Positions 11,050 through 24,399 of a DNA stretch of 64,000 nt are shown piece by piece. Where the stretch lies: contig CM065310.1 in NCBI GenBank assembly GCA_033032175.1, forward strand, positions 3,844,001 to 3,908,000, given 5' to 3'. The stretch's first letter is position 1. Each line of letters starts with the position of its first letter. The notes beneath the pieces were generated by a model, which worked only from the letters and a program-made list of their open reading frames with translations, searched no databases and was not told where the DNA came from. The position numbers were made by a program, and so were the translations under genes. The DNA is from Saturnia japonica (taxonomy: Eukaryota > Arthropoda > Insecta > Lepidoptera > Saturniidae).

Positions 11050-11412
11050 TCTATCTATTAATTCGTGAATCAAAAGCTTTCTACCCGTTTTTAAGTTTAT
11101 TGTGTGCACGGAAGACAATGGGATTTGGCATGGTTAAAGTTTATATGGAGAAGGAGTGCAGAGAGCTAAAATTTATGTATAATATCTGTTACTTATATAT
11201 TAAATTAAATAAATTAATACTGGGAATCCTAACCTGACCAGTGCCATTGCTTTAGATCACCCAAAATATTGACATTGTCACTCAACGAAAAGTGACAGGA
11301 AGTGATGTGATAATACTCTTATTTAGGTCCATGAATATTGCAAATGTCAAACAGAAAATAGTCTATGGTCAAAAAATCGCTGGTCGAATTTCAACCTTAG
11401 GGCGATCGCTAG
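11050..11412 (+). mobile_element. Helitron-like element, family 2
   Basis: Begins TCTATCTATTAATTCGTGAA and ends 'cttagggcgatcgctag'. The body includes 'acggaagac...gatttggcat' and 'caacgaaaagtgacag'. Fuller relatives at 32947-33639 and 43132-44726 share both termini, so this copy appears complete at about 363 bp. Confidence 0.65.
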
Positions 11413-13429
11413 TATAATGTAAGTTTCATATACATTTTATATTAATTTGTTTTATATATAACATGTGTTTGATATAAAAAGTAGCAGTGATATATTTGAA
11501 TGTTCACTGAAAAAATAAATTTAAAATATTTTCCTTATTCTATTGAAAAGTTTTTCTAGTACATTGGTAACTAGGCTTTTGCTAATCAATTCAAATGAAT
11601 CATAGGTCACGTATCTAAAATAATTTACGATCCGGTAATCGACTTTCATTCTTGTTAAATAGGGGAACAGGAAAATAAACAGCTCTCTATTGCCTAGAAC
11701 TTGTCGACGCCGGGACCAGCGGCGGTGCGTTTCGCATATCAAGCGGGAAATTACAATTTTATTGTGCCGTCGCTTAAGGGACTTTATGTAGATTTAATTT
11801 AAATTAAGTCATAGCATACCTCGAGAACGGTTTGTTGCCAACTGTTTGAATATATTGGTTTTATGTATATTTTAAGTGCTTCGAAGGGCAACGCTTTCTT
11901 TTACATTACGTCGGCCTGGCTTTAGAAATGATTAGTTATTAGTCATACTTTTCAATATTTATCGATATATAAAATCTTAATAAAGCCAAAAGGAATACAT
12001 AACTAAGACAAAATATGTATTTCGTTTGCAAATGTCATATCTGTGATTTTTCTGGTCAAAAATATTAATATAAACATTTAAACAGCATTAAACATTGAGT
12101 TTTCAGAGTGCGTTGAGATCTTATACGAGGCACTTTTTCTTTAAGTAGTGAATAAATGGATATTTGAAAAAAAAAGAAAATGTTATAGTTGGTATATAGC
12201 ACGTAGATGATATGTCTAGATGACACATCTAAGTGTTATGAAGATGAAGAATCATATAAACAAAGCATTTTTATATGGAGATAGAGACGGTATACCTAGA
12301 CCAAATTGTCATTTTTTTTTTGCTAAGTTCAATTTTTTAATATTGCTAATCGATAAGGCTCCAATATTATGGTGCCACATATGCCAGAAGAGATAAAACA
12401 CAGTGAATTTCTTTTTCTATCTCTTGAAGATATGTGTATTAGGGAAACTCTTTTTTTAACATTATTTTCAAATGTTTTTTACAAATAAATATAATCCTTA
12501 TAATATAAAACTGATGACTATTCGCATACTCTCTGAAGGTTACCTATAAATATTCAAACGGCAAACTTTTTAAAATAAATACTTAAAAAATATTTACAAA
12601 TACAAATATTGTTATTACCAAAAACAACTGTGTCTGTGATAATGTGCTAGTAGCTAAAAAAGTACTTTTAAAAATCCTCCTATCTGTTCGTAGAAAATAA
12701 GAAAAGCTCTTACATATGTACATGTAAAGATATTATTAATTAGACAAGCGTGACATCTGCGAGATCTGTCTAAGGGCATTTAGCTCCATATCATAATTGC
12801 AAACCTATTTTAAATAAATTAAGAGCCAAATAGTAAAACATATTGTGTATCAATAGTTCTTCTTTTTTATTCTTTTTACATTTTAAATTCTTCTTAAATA
12901 GTACATTTAAAAACTCCTATAACACGTTTGTAATTAAGATGTATGAACACCACAGGTCCACCACCTTGTGTTATTTATTATGTTATAGCATCAGAGGTGT
13001 GTCTAGTGTAGAAGCGTTATCCGCTATCTGCGAGACCCGAAACAATACGTAAAGGTCACCTGTACGTAAGTGTAATGAGCACAATAATGCAGTTGTATTT
13101 TTGAAATCGAAATACAGAATACATATAAGTTTAGAAAAAAAAAATCAGTAGTAGTTAGATAAAATTTTGCAAAACACGCAGCTATATTAAGTGACCAACC
13201 AATTTCGATCAAAAGAAGCCGCAGTTGCTAAGAATTTTTGTTTTATTTTGTTAGGCATAAATTTGGATATAGTTACAATATATTGTAACGGTAGTATGTC
13301 GATAATATTAGTCGCATCTCAGTTTACTGTTGGATCTCTATCTAGTGCTACAAAGTTCTATTTATAAATACCAATAATGTGGTCATTAAATTCGTAATAT
13401 TGATCCGCACTCTGTTGGCTGGGCGTGAT
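11413..13429. other. no gene recognised
   Basis: Long AT-rich stretch. Scattered short open frames lack coding character, and no repeat shared with the rest of the window was noticed. Confidence 0.4.
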
Positions 13430-13550
13430 ATCAACAGGTATGTTCTGTGACCGGAGACACTATAAGCGGGAAACGACTATCTTGGAGCCGGCTGAGTGCC
13501 TTAAACGCTCGCCCCCAAGCCAGGTGACGCTGTAAAAGTCAGTTACAAAT
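13430..13550 (+). repeat. SINE-like retroposon family 1, fragment
   Basis: Contains 'ggctgagtgccttaaacgct' then 'cgcccccaagcc' and 'ctgtaaaagtc', matching the 3' third of the family in plus orientation. Confidence 0.55.
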
Positions 13551-15232
13551 AAAAGCTTGGAAACATTCTCGCTTCAGACGTAAAAGCGTAAAGGCTCGCT
13601 TGAGCAATGGAATAGCAACATTCTCACTCAAGCTTTCGGATAGTGAAAACCTCAGATAATAATTCGACTACAAACGATGAACAGTGTTCCTGCTTATCTA
13701 GTCTACTCCACTGGTTCCTACTTATTAGGTGGAATAACTTTGCAACGCTAAGAATGTTTACGCTACTTAAAGATCTCATAGTACTTAATATTTTACTGTA
13801 AAAATTGGGATTTTTAGAACTCGTTTGTTTTTTATTGTGCGACTAAAAAAGTTTCACCTGTATTTTATTATCAGTTATTACAAAATAAATATTTTATGAT
13901 AATTATTTGGTATATTACCCACACGCGACTTCTCGTGACTGTCTCGGGCACCCCGCTTCTTGTCAGGTTAGCTACTTGGGGTAAATATATCTCTGCAATT
14001 TAAGTAGTAGATCCATTTTTATTTACGCCAAGCGAGTAATTTGCTTTCTGGATTCTGGTATTTATTTTACAAGCCCTATATTTTTCTGTATAATCAAAGG
14101 AGTCTTATATATACACAAATTACAGACTCAATTTTCTTTTTTTTTCTTGTTTGACGTTTTTTGACCGGAAGGAATTATTAAAAATTTACTCTAAATTATC
14201 GAAAAAATCCTCTAAAGGTTAAATTTAGATATAAGATTTTGTTTGTGTCTAAAATACTATGTATTATTTGACATATAGTTCCATATTGTAAAAATGGGCA
14301 ATTAGTTTAATTTTCTTCGCATAAGAATATAAAATTATGATGTATTGGATAACAAATATTGGTTTTCTCATTTCTTCTCCAATATTTGATTTGTTTTCCG
14401 CACTTATTTTAATTATTTTTTCTATTCTAAAAAAAATATTACGTTTGATTATGTAATCAGATGAAAATAGACCGAAGGAAGAAAAGAAATTATAATTTTT
14501 TTTAGAAGTACATTATTATGTTCTTTATTATTTTTATTACAATTTAGTTTGAATTCCTCGTTTCGTTACCCAACGTCCTTTCCATCGAAATTGCACTTAG
14601 CACTTGGCTTTATACCTTTGCAAAGAATCAAGGACACAGGCGTAAACCGGGTCAAAAACCTCTCCGGCGTCCGTACGATGTTCATCCGTTTACCGTTACT
14701 AGTAATCACTCATCTCATCAGCATCCAATTAGCATACACATTTTGTTTTTTATAAATGTAATGTTGTATAATGTGTAATGTTTTGTGTAAATTAATCATG
14801 CTCTTTGAAAAGTTTTCGGATTATCCTTTTATGATGTGATATATGATTTCCAAGTTGAGAATTTATTCATTTATGCGTTTATTATATTATATCACAATAC
14901 TACAGCGAAAGGTGGTAAGATATTTTTGGTCTTGACCCATCTAGCAACCACTGTTGATTCGAAAATCTCTCACTTCTTTCGGTTATACTTAAGAGCCATC
15001 TCTGACTGAGATCAGAGGCATCACCATATTTATTTTGTCCGTTTTGTTAATAAGTGTTAAGATTTAAACAAGTAACTTAGGATATTAATCACAGTAATAT
15101 GTATTAGAAATTACATTTGTTTGAACGATTGTCTACCAAACACGCTTAAAAGACGGGAAAGATTTTAATAGCATTAAAAATTAAAATTCCTTAGGCGTGA
15201 AATAGGTAGGTAATTTAGTTATGTAAAAGATG
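13551..15232. other. no gene recognised
   Basis: AT-rich sequence upstream of the protease gene. No conserved motif or repeat was identified by eye. Confidence 0.35.
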
Positions 15233-15264
15233 TTTACTTCATTCATTTTAGTGAATGAAGTAAA
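15233..15264. repeat. perfect 13-bp inverted repeat (hairpin)
   Basis: Arms TTTACTTCATTCA (15233-15245) and TGAATGAAGTAAA (15252-15264) with a 6-nt loop. Part of the right half is matched again by 'attcactaaaatg' at about 15275-15287, so alternative pairings are possible. Confidence 0.8.
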
Positions 15265-15295
15265 GATCATTTTATTCACTAAAATGCTATTTGAT

Positions 15296-15525
15296 GTGGC
15301 AGTGGGTGGGGCACATTGCTCGTAGAACACATGGCCATTGAGATCAAAGAATTCTCGAGTGGCGGCTATGCACTCGAAAACGCATTGTAGGTAGACACCC
15401 TATAAGGTGGACCGCCGACCGGGTGAATCTTGCGGGAACCCACTCAATGCGAGCAGTACTGAACAGTCGTTATTGTAATCTTTGGGCATATATGTACAGC
15501 AGTGGACGTCTTTCAACTGAATGAT
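15296..15525 (+). mobile_element. RTE-type retrotransposon C-terminal remnant
   Basis: Translation of the plus strand gives a recognisable LINE C-terminus (WVGHIARRTHGH, then RILEWRLCTRKRIVGRHP, RWTADRVNLAGTH) ending at a stop. One in-frame stop and no upstream RT make it a fossil. It lies about 560 bp upstream of the protease start codon. Confidence 0.65.
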
Positions 15526-16088
15526 TAGACTGATAGAGCGTACTGGGAAAAGCTGTTTCAAATATACAATATACGATCAACGATATCGGTCGATCAACGG
15601 TATCAACGATAGCAAGCTGGATGCGTTTTTTTCTCATAAGTTAGCGAAGATGCCAAATATTCTTTGACCTTCTTTAAATTGAGTTACATAAAATCGAAAG
15701 AGGCAAAGATTATCTGGCCGATAATGCAGTAATACAAGAAAAGCATTAGAATTAGGTGAAGCTAACTATACTATTGAAGTGTAACAAATTTTCTTGAATT
15801 AACACATCATTGGTAAGACCAACTTTGCCGCTTTTGTTTCTACGACTCAATTGTGGTATCGTGACATAAAGTTTATTTATTATAAATAAGAAAAGCATAA
15901 TCCTATCTCTACGACAATACATGGTAACGTTAATACAGAGATTCGTTTTTAAAAACATCACTTAAGTTTAAGCTTATTGTTTATTTTGGTAATCGAATAA
16001 CGATCAGAAACAAGACCTTTGCACAAAATTACCATACCTAATAACCATACACGTATTTAAAGAGTTTACCTTTTTCTCAGAGATCATC

Positions 16089-19000
16089 ATGAACTGGTTT
16101 CTGTTGTTGATCTGCCTCATCGGGGTGATCAACTGCCAGGTTCCAAATCCAGAGAATAAGGATAAAGGATTCATTGACTGGATTAACCATCTACTAGGAG
16201 GCGGTGCAACGACTACTACAACACTAAGACCAATTGAGAATCCACCAGAGGATTGTTCACAGTGCCGTAAGTTTTCAAATCTTGCCTAGCGTTTCGCCAA
16301 TCTTACACTTGTAATTAGTTAAACCTACAGCGATGACAGGTCACCAAGTATAGCCTGCCCGCACAAATCGATAGGTATTGACAGATATGCTTGAGGATTT
16401 AGTTAGAATACCTCGCATGCCAGAGTGTTTTGAAGCGATGATTGGCGGCCAGTGGTACCATGTTTGGACACTGCATCCATCGAGGTAGATTTAAATTCTA
16501 TAATGAATCTTAGGTTTCGTTCAAGGATAAATTCATGATGAAACTATAGAATGGTGGATAGAATTTGTGTTGAAGAAAAGCAGTTGTGGTATATCCTTCT
16601 GGATTGTAAATGAGAGAATAGCGACAGTGATTTAATAAGGATCTTGTGCTCTCATGTAGATAACAATCATTTACCATAGTTTCTACAGTGTCAATAGATC
16701 GTCGAATCCAACTCTGTTGCGCAGTTTTCGGGAAGCTACGTAAAACCTTCTCCTAAGACTTAAGACTTTTAAAACTTAAAGGCCTTCGCCTTCGGCCTTA
16801 TGAGCCTCACAAGAAAGCCCAAGGTCACTTAAAAGACAATGAGGGCTATGCATGGAGTTTCTTTACGTGATCAATCAGAAATAAAGAGCTCCGCATAAGA
16901 ACCAAAGTAAATAGCATAGCTCAAAGAATTTGTATGCTTGCTTGGCATAGTTTAAGTGACAGTGGGCGGGGCACATTGCTTCTAGGACAGATGACCGATA
17001 GGGCCGAAGAGTTCTCGAATGGCGGCCACGTTTCGGAAGATGCAGCGTGATCAGACAAGGTGGACCGACGACCTGGTATAAGTTGGGAGAACCCGCTGAA
17101 TGCAATCAGGGCAGGACCGCTCATTGTGGCGATTATTAAGTGGCCTATGTCCAACAGTTGTCTTTCGGTTGAGATGATGTTGATGATATTGACTATAGTT
17201 TAAATTAAAAGTCATCTTTTCTGCTCTCGCGTTCCAGGATGCGGCATAGCGCGGACAAAGCGTCGGATTGTGGGTGGCTACGAAACTAAGGTAAAGCAAT
17301 ACCTTTGGATGGTCGTGTTGATGTATAACGGCAGATTTTATTGTGGAGGCACTCTCATCAACGATCTTTATATTCTAACTGCTGCTCATTGCACAGCTGG
17401 GTAAATATTATTTTTAAATTAATACATATTGGGTGGCCGGAGCCTTCCAATATTTTAGTTATTATTTTTATCCACATTTCACTCTTTCACTAATTGTATT
17501 GTGTTCTATCGTCTGTATCACGATGAGTGTTCTGAAGAGCTGTACAATCTAATACCCTCCTCTCCCTTCCACAACAGGACCACACGCGCTGGGCTTCGGA
17601 TCCTCATTTTTACGGTAATCACCATCTCGTCACGAACTAAAAAGCTCTTTATAACTTATCTTTGTCGTACTGTGAAGCTGTGGAACCTTCTTACAGACAG
17701 TGTGTTCCCTCCTTCTTATGACATTGGCTCTTTTAAGCGTAACCTGAAGAGGTAAAAATGTAAAGTTATGTGTTTCTTTCCTTGTCACCGAGGTTTTCTT
17801 GTCAGTTTTCATAACATTTAGCTTCAGAACTGTTGAAATGATTAAATTTGTGCCCATTCTCATGAAGAGATGAGTAGCTAGGATTGGACTTGCACAAAAG
17901 AGAAACTGTTAAAATGTCATTTATTTATAATCTTAACGTCTAGTTTGATAGTTAATTTTTCTGCAGAATTGTTTCTTTTTTTCTTAGTACCATCGCATAG
18001 TGGGGAATATGTGCCTGATGGCAAGCACAGTACAATCCAAAAACAGTGATGACCAGCGAGAGATCAAGAATCCATCGCTAGTTATCGCTGTCATGCCGAC
18101 CCGCGTAAATAGAAATTGAATATGCACCAGCTGATTGCAAAACGCGATATGCTTAAGCGAATCACTATTGTGGGCTTACCACGAAAAGCATGGTGGTCGC
18201 GACCCAGATGGGCTGTACGGCTGTACCATCTAGCCATCAATAATTCTAGTAACTAGCTTTATGCACTATACAAAATAATAACTACTTTCAAGAGCCTTGA
18301 CATAATATAAAAACATGAGACCAAACTTCATGTCATTGTTCTTTTGAAGACTTGATTTCTTTTTATAAATAAATAAAAATAAAAACTGTGGTTTTAATAA
18401 ATTCTGACATAAATACCAAGTTGATAACGCTAATTTAGAGCGATTTTTGTTGTTCAGTACCAGAATAATTAAAAAATATATAATGTAAAACACTTAACCC
18501 GAATGCATTAATTTTCCAACATTAAAACAGCTAATGAATAAACAAGGTCTTTTATTTTATTATCTCTATAACAAAAATAGAAGCTAGACACCATTCATTT
18601 ATTCAAAGTAAAAAAAAAATTGTACGCAAGCTGTAAACTGCAAACCTGCATTTCTCATATTTTTTTATATTTTTGAAAATTTCAATTGAAAAGATGCAAA
18701 TAGTGAAATAAAACTATTTTTAAAAATTTCCTAAAAATCAATGTTGATTAAGAATGATTTTAGATTAGGGTATAATTGCGAATCTATAATAAATAATCTG
18801 TACTTCTGTCTGTACATTTAATATTTTGCCAAAATTTGCCTATAGGCATACTATATGAACGATACTGATCACGAATATGCCATTAAAAAAACTGTTGTCC
18901 TTGTTGTATGTTCGGATTTAACTTGAAAACGGCTTGACCGATTTTGATGAAATTTTGTACACGGGTAATATAAGTAATTCCATGAATGAGATGGACTATG

Positions 19001-22000
19001 AGAATTTTCAATAACACATTTAGAATGGTAAAATAAAAATTCAAAACATTTAAAATTTCATTAATACTTAACCGATTTGAATGAAATTTTGTAAACGGGA
19101 AGTATCATAATCAATACGCTATGACAATATTCAACATTACTTCTAGAAATCGTAGAAAAGGAAGTTCAAAATATTACATTTCCATCGTTCTCGATCGTTT
19201 CTGATCAAATTTTGTAGACGAGAAGCACACGTCATACCATAATAATTGACGCTATAAGAATCGTAAATAAGAGTTTAGAAATCGTGGAATAGAATAATAA
19301 TTTTCAACCGATTGTGATGAAAACTGTCCAACGGAAATATTCATTAATTGACATAGCATACGAATTGTCAACGATATGAGTAAAAATCAAATTACGGGAT
19401 GTAAATAACTACTGCGTAGTAACAAACGCGTGCGGAGCCGCGGGCACTTTGTTAGTTATTAAATAAGTAGATTATGGTTTAAGGAAACCTGATACAATAT
19501 AAATATATTTTATCTTTTGTCTAATTTAAGGACTGGGGCATAAATAGAATATGTCAGTCCCATAGTAACCTAAACGTAGTAGCTACACAGCTATCTTACA
19601 GTTGTGATTCATGCGTCATCATGCGTCTTAAGTCTGCCTAGGTATATGGATAGATACATACTTCTTTTATAACTTAAAAAGTATGGTTAGAGAAAAAATA
19701 TACATAATTGAAAGTTTCACAGTACCAGTTTTTATCAGTTTTTAGCTTTCTATTTTCAACTTTTTTTTTTATATCACAAATATCAAACTTCCACGAAATA
19801 TATAATATTAAATATGTTTATTGATGCTAACGAAAATCATCACATTACCGCACTTACAGTGAATTACGAATAGATTTAAAGAAGTGTTTAGTATTCACCA
19901 AGTTGAATACAAAACAAGGTCTAAAACAGAATAGTTTTGCATACGTGTTCGTATAAAACGGCGAATACATGCATGGTAACGGGTTTCATAGAGTCAGGTC
20001 TTCGAGTCTTAGCTGTGAGAAGCAAAGTCAATCCCATTTCGCTTGTTAAAAATAGGGGCGTAACTTAGACTTAGTACTATCGACTACAAATGGCGAAAAG
20101 ACTATTTTGAGTAAATTGTTTTTTTTTGCACTCTTAGGTACTTAGTTTTTCACGCTCTTTCGTTCTGTACTTTTATTACTAGAGTAAACTTTTATAAATA
20201 AAGTATAAAATACAATGCCATATATTGTATAATCTTGAGCGAATAAAATATAAACACAAAACAGTTATGTAAGAAAGTTTTTTTCGCTTTTTTCTCATTG
20301 CCAAAAGTATGTTATTTGGAGTTACGCCCTTACTAGCGAAAAGAGTCGAATTATTATAGTTTTGTTCCCTAATGGTTGTATAAACGGACTATGATTTTCA
20401 AGCCAATCGGAGTAGAGAATATTACTTTTTATTTTAAACATTGCTTAGTTCTTAATAGCTTTAAAATAAATACAAGGCAAAAAGCTAATTACAAAAACAA
20501 GTTTAAATTACTTTTGCCTATTATTAATAAAAAAATCAAATAATGTAATTAAGAGAAATATGGAACATGTAATAATAATGATGTAGTTTTGTAATAAATA
20601 CATGATAATTTGTATAGGGTAGATAGCAGAGTGGTAGGACTATATTGTCTAATTGGGTCGTAACCACCATGACTCAGGTACACAGGTTCTGTAAGGGACC
20701 TTTTTTTCTTTATTTGGATAGTTGGACTTAGTCCAAATTGCCAGATTACTAAATGCATAAGCGGATGTTCCTTCCTCCCAGTAACATGTATACATGATAT
20801 AAGAGTTAGATCAAGTTTTACTGACAGGCAATTAGTAAGATTAAGACTTATTTGCATATACGGCGTCAGCCAAGCCAAGGTTCTAAGTGCCTTCTGCGCT
20901 CGCCCCTAAGTCCTGAAGCTATCAAACCCTTTAATTGCTCCAAGGACCTGGAAGCTAACAGTATAGTTAGGTGATTATCATATTTTTCTTGTGATGGGTA
21001 CTGAATTAATTATTTTATTTTTGCAGTTTTCGTAAAGAGAGAATTACTGTTCGCTTCTTGGAGCACGACCGGTCTAAAAACAACGAGACTAAGACGATAG
21101 ATAGAAAAATATCGGCAATCATCCGCCATCTGCGGTACAACCCTGGAAACTATGACAACGATATTGCTCTCTTAAAGTTGGAAAAACGAGTAAGCTTTAT
21201 ATTCCTAGCGTAGTGGTCGTAAGCGCGACTGCTGTGATCGAGGTCCTGGGTTCGATTCCCAGGTTGAGCAAAGTGTTATTGTGTTTTTCTATGAAATTCT
21301 CAGTAGCCGCTCGGAATTTGGCTTTCTGCCCGATTAATTTTATTGGGGGTGAATAGGCTCGCCCCCTATTCCTATAACATCAGACCTAAAAACATACACG
21401 GCGAACTGTGGGTGTACATTAGTACACCTCTGCCTAACTCTTCGGGGACACAGGCCTGATAGTATGGTTTGTATATATTATTGGTGCGCCTGTACACTTT
21501 GCTCGGTTGAGATCTTTTTCGGTGAATTTGTTTAGTTGAGACGCTGGTTCATAGTTACGTTAGAAACATACAGGTGGCGCTGTAGCTGTTCTTTACAAAT
21601 TTTAAATTTATGAACCAAAGAACAAAATGACTCATATTCACAATATAGTATGTTGATTCAGTACCAAAAAAGATAATTCACAAAAGCTGGATGCAATAGG
21701 TGGCGCTATGGTCGAGTAATTAGCTGCCGGAAAAGGAAGAACAAAGTTTGCTGAGTCAGAAAGTTTATTTATATCATAAAATGTAATTTATCCTAGCGAC
21801 AAAATTAAATAATTTAATTAAACTTTAATTAATTGCACTTTTTGTCTATTCAATATTAATTTGAATAATAAATGAGGACACTATCATCACCGGTATATTT
21901 TTACCCGACAGCGAAAAAGGAGGGTTATGTTTTTCGAGAGTTTGTATGCATGTATATATATGTATGTCTATTTCTTTGGCACGCTCTGTAGCCTAAACGC

Positions 22001-24084
22001 CTTGATAGATTTTATCTTACGAGGTGTCGTTAGATGTGTCTTAATTGTGGGAGTGACATAGGCTATATAATATTTAAGTACGACGTCTGCGAGTCAAATA
22101 AAAGGCAAAAATAGAAACATATTTTTTTTAGTTTCTAAATATACTAAATAACTGCTTTTTGTTGCAGTCGGGTTTTTTTATTTCTTGTTTAATAATTTAG
22201 CTTGAAATATTTTCAATGGTTAGGTTAGACTGAGCAACGCTGTTAAAAGAATTCGTAGCGGAGACAACAGCACAGACACCGACGATGAAGACAAGGACGA
22301 TGGTCTCCGACCTGTGTGTCTTCCAGAAAAAGGTTTATCTTACACTAACTACACAGCTACGGTCACAGGATGGGGGACAACTGAAGAAGGCGGCACTGTG
22401 TCTAATGTATTGCAGCAGGTACCTATATAGTTTTCTCTATCTTTCCTAGCTAGTTAAAGATAATGTTTGTTTATCCAAACAGTCCACAGAAAGTTCATTA
22501 AGGGCTGATTCTTCAATCACCAGATAACTTTAATTGATGAATATTTTTTACATTTTTGACAGGATTTCCATACATTATCTGTCAAGACGTCAAAATTATT
22601 CCACAAATAAGTTAATTTTTCTGTCTATTTTTCAATCGGTCCTAAGTTTAAAAAAGAACTAAAAAAGTATATTTTGAAGTATTAACAATTTAAAAATGCC
22701 GAAGCCCGGGTGATTTGATGAAATTCACCCGCGGCGCGGCATGCAGCAATGGTGTAGCTGGAGGGGTGGGTTTACAATCCAAGAATAGATACTGTAGCAT
22801 GTAGCAACACTCAATCAATATTACATATTATTACAAAGTCTTTTAATTATTAGCTATTTTATTATTTATTTTTTGTATTTATTATTGTCATATTATTATG
22901 TAAGCCTTCTGAATATTATAAAATAAATACATTAATTAATAATTAAAATATAATATTATTAAAGTGATAAATTTATTGGTTTCTCGGAAAAGGCTCTAAC
23001 AATTTATATCTAAATAAGTAAAATAAATAAATTCTCAATCACTGATTAAACAGTGAATAAACGTAGATTGTATTCAATTACAGGTAGAAGTGCCAATAAT
23101 TACAAACACAGAGTGTTCCAAGGGATATCCAAACCGCATTACAGATAACATGCTATGCGCTGGATGGGAGGACGGAGGTCGGGACGCTTGTCAGGGAGAT
23201 TCGGGCGGACCGTTACACGTTTTTGATAATTCAACTGAACAGTATTCTGAAGTTGGTCAGTACCATCGTTTATGCCAAAAGGAACTGCAAATCTTGACTG
23301 CAGTTGCCAAAGTTTGATTTTCGGCTGACGGGAGATAGCAAGACGAGCACCTGAAACTTGCATCACTCTCTATTCCTTCATAAAATGTTTAGTCTTTATG
23401 ATACCAACTCCCGGCCACTATTTACTTTTCTCGTGTGGTTTACATAATGCCGCCGATCGTGATGGTGATAACCTCGCTTCTGGTTATTAAAAAAATTTTT
23501 TTTTTGGGTTAGAAGATAGAATATGCTCTCACTGCGTTTTTTGTAGGTATTTTTAAGATCCACAATTATGTACTACATACATTAATTTGATATACTTATC
23601 TCTTATAGCTTGCTCAGCGTAAGCCATTTAAACGCCCCAACCCTAATTATTTTTCTAAATAAAATAAAAGTGGCTAAGTTACTCACTATATCATCAGCTA
23701 TCTACCGGTGAAAGTCCCGTCAAAATCGCTCCAACCGTTTCGGAGTTTACCGTTTACTAGGAACAAACAGACCGACGAAAGTTTTTTAAATTGGTTTTTT
23801 GTTATGAATATCATACCTATATACTTATTTTGACATTACAAACAGACACTTTTCTTTAAAATAATGTCTACCACAGAATACGTTAAGTTTAATTGCGAGC
23901 ATTCTCATACAGTCAAATTTATTTTTATATGTAATTATTTTGAATCTGATTAATTTTTGCAGGTGTTGTGTCTTGGGGAGAAGGCTGCGCGAGACCGGAC
24001 AAGCCTGGAGTATATTCAAGGGTTAACAAATATCTTACATGGATTCAGTCAAATACACGCGATGCGTGTTACTGCAATTTATAG
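16089..24084 (+). CDS. trypsin-like serine protease, secreted (six coding exons)
   Basis: Predicted exons: 16089-16266, 17238-17400, 21027-21189, 22224-22418, 23084-23255, 23963-24084. All introns are GT-AG and the frame is continuous for 330 aa. Residues 1-16 are a signal peptide ([16 protein letters not shown]); 17-69 are a short pro-region with CSQCRCG; activation follows R69 before IVGG. The catalytic triad is complete: H110 (TAAHC), D159 (NDIALLKL), S273 (CQGDSGGPL). D267, six residues before the serine, predicts trypsin (Arg/Lys) specificity. The core is S1 family with no clip domain. Residues 169-196 form an acidic, Asp-rich insertion ([11 protein letters not shown]), unusual in digestive trypsins. 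A TATA-like 'tatttaa' near 16054 and a possible acceptor 'tttttctcag' just before the ATG leave the 5' end unsettled. The physiological substrate is not deducible. Confidence 0.92.
16955..17200 (+). mobile_element. RTE-type retrotransposon tail in protease intron 1
   Basis: Second copy of the C-terminal remnant seen at 15296 ('gggcggggcacattgcttct', 'gaatggcggccacg', 'aaggtggaccgacgacctgg'). It ends in 'gatgatgttgatgat', the simple-repeat 3' tail of RTE elements. It ends about 40 bp upstream of exon 2. Confidence 0.7.
17480..17830 (+). mobile_element. jockey/CR1-like ORF2 tail in protease intron 2
   Basis: The open frame at 17501-17755 matches the usual C-terminus of these reverse transcriptases: [20 protein letters not shown], then a region with [29 protein letters not shown]. 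It is 5'-truncated and no RT core is present. Confidence 0.7.
18783..19455 (+). mobile_element. Helitron-like element, family 3, in protease intron 2
   Basis: Starts TCTATAATAAATAATCTGTA and ends 'cggagccgcgggcactttgttag' (TTAG in place of CTAG). The body repeats a ~110-130 bp module with 'accgattttgatgaaatttt' then 'gtacacggg' about four times. The better preserved sister is at 25020-25732. Confidence 0.65.
19456..20634. other. intronic spacer
   Basis: AT-rich part of protease intron 2 with no recognisable gene or repeat. Confidence 0.4.
20635..20960 (+). mobile_element. SINE-like retroposon family 1 in protease intron 2
   Basis: Plus-orientation copy with 'acaggttctgtaagggacct', 'ttccttcctccca', 'gcgctcgcccctaagtcc' and 'gctaacagtatagtt'. 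It is diverged and ends 66 bp before exon 3, without an evident poly(A) run. Confidence 0.65.
21206..21480 (+). mobile_element. tRNA-derived SINE in protease intron 3
   Basis: A head with RNA polymerase III promoter boxes is visible: A-box-like TAGCGTAGTGG at 21206-21216 and B box GGTTCGATTCC at 21249-21259, 43 bp apart start to start as in a tRNA. A non-tRNA body follows ('ctcggaatttggctttctgc', 'acacggcgaactgtgggtgt', 'cggggacacaggcctgatag'). It cannot fold as a complete functional tRNA. It starts about 17 bp after the exon 3 donor. Confidence 0.8.
23505..23860 (-). mobile_element. Helitron-like element, family 1, in protease intron 5
   Basis: Inverted partial copy: 'gtaagccatttaaacgcccc', 'tatcatcagctatctaccgg', 'gtcccgtcaaaatcgctcca', 'aacaaacagaccgac', 'tattttgacattacaaacag'. 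The CTAG end is lost. Confidence 0.65.
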
Positions 24085-24372
24085 ATTGGTGCGATTCTTT
24101 TTAACTTCGTCATTTGTAAACATAAAGAGCCTAAACAGTTGCTTCACTGTTAATTACCTGTATGTAGCGAAATTAAACAAAAGTGCAAAGGATTTTTTTA
24201 AATATTGAGTTACATTTATGTTATAGAAAGTATACCTATCCTATTTTTAATTTTGTAAAATTTATGTCAGTAAGTAGTTTCAAGAAATAAGTAAATATTA
24301 CCTAGATATTATAGGAACAACTTTGGTCCTCGAGTGAAGTTTGCTCTCTCTATTTGTACTGTTATATGTATC

Positions 24373-24378
24373 AATAAA
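24373..24378 (+). promoter_or_regulatory. poly(A) signal of the protease gene
   Basis: AATAAA 289 bp after the protease stop codon, followed by a T/G-rich stretch. Confidence 0.65.
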
Positions 24379-24399
24379 ATTTTGTAATCTACACTTTTA

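Noticed and set aside
16875..17299. minus-strand ORFs near protease exon 2
   Set aside because: Shadow frames of the RTE remnant and of exon 2.
21206..21280. tRNA gene
   Set aside because: Has A- and B-box-like sequences, but the acceptor stem does not close and it continues into a SINE body; treated as a tRNA-derived SINE.
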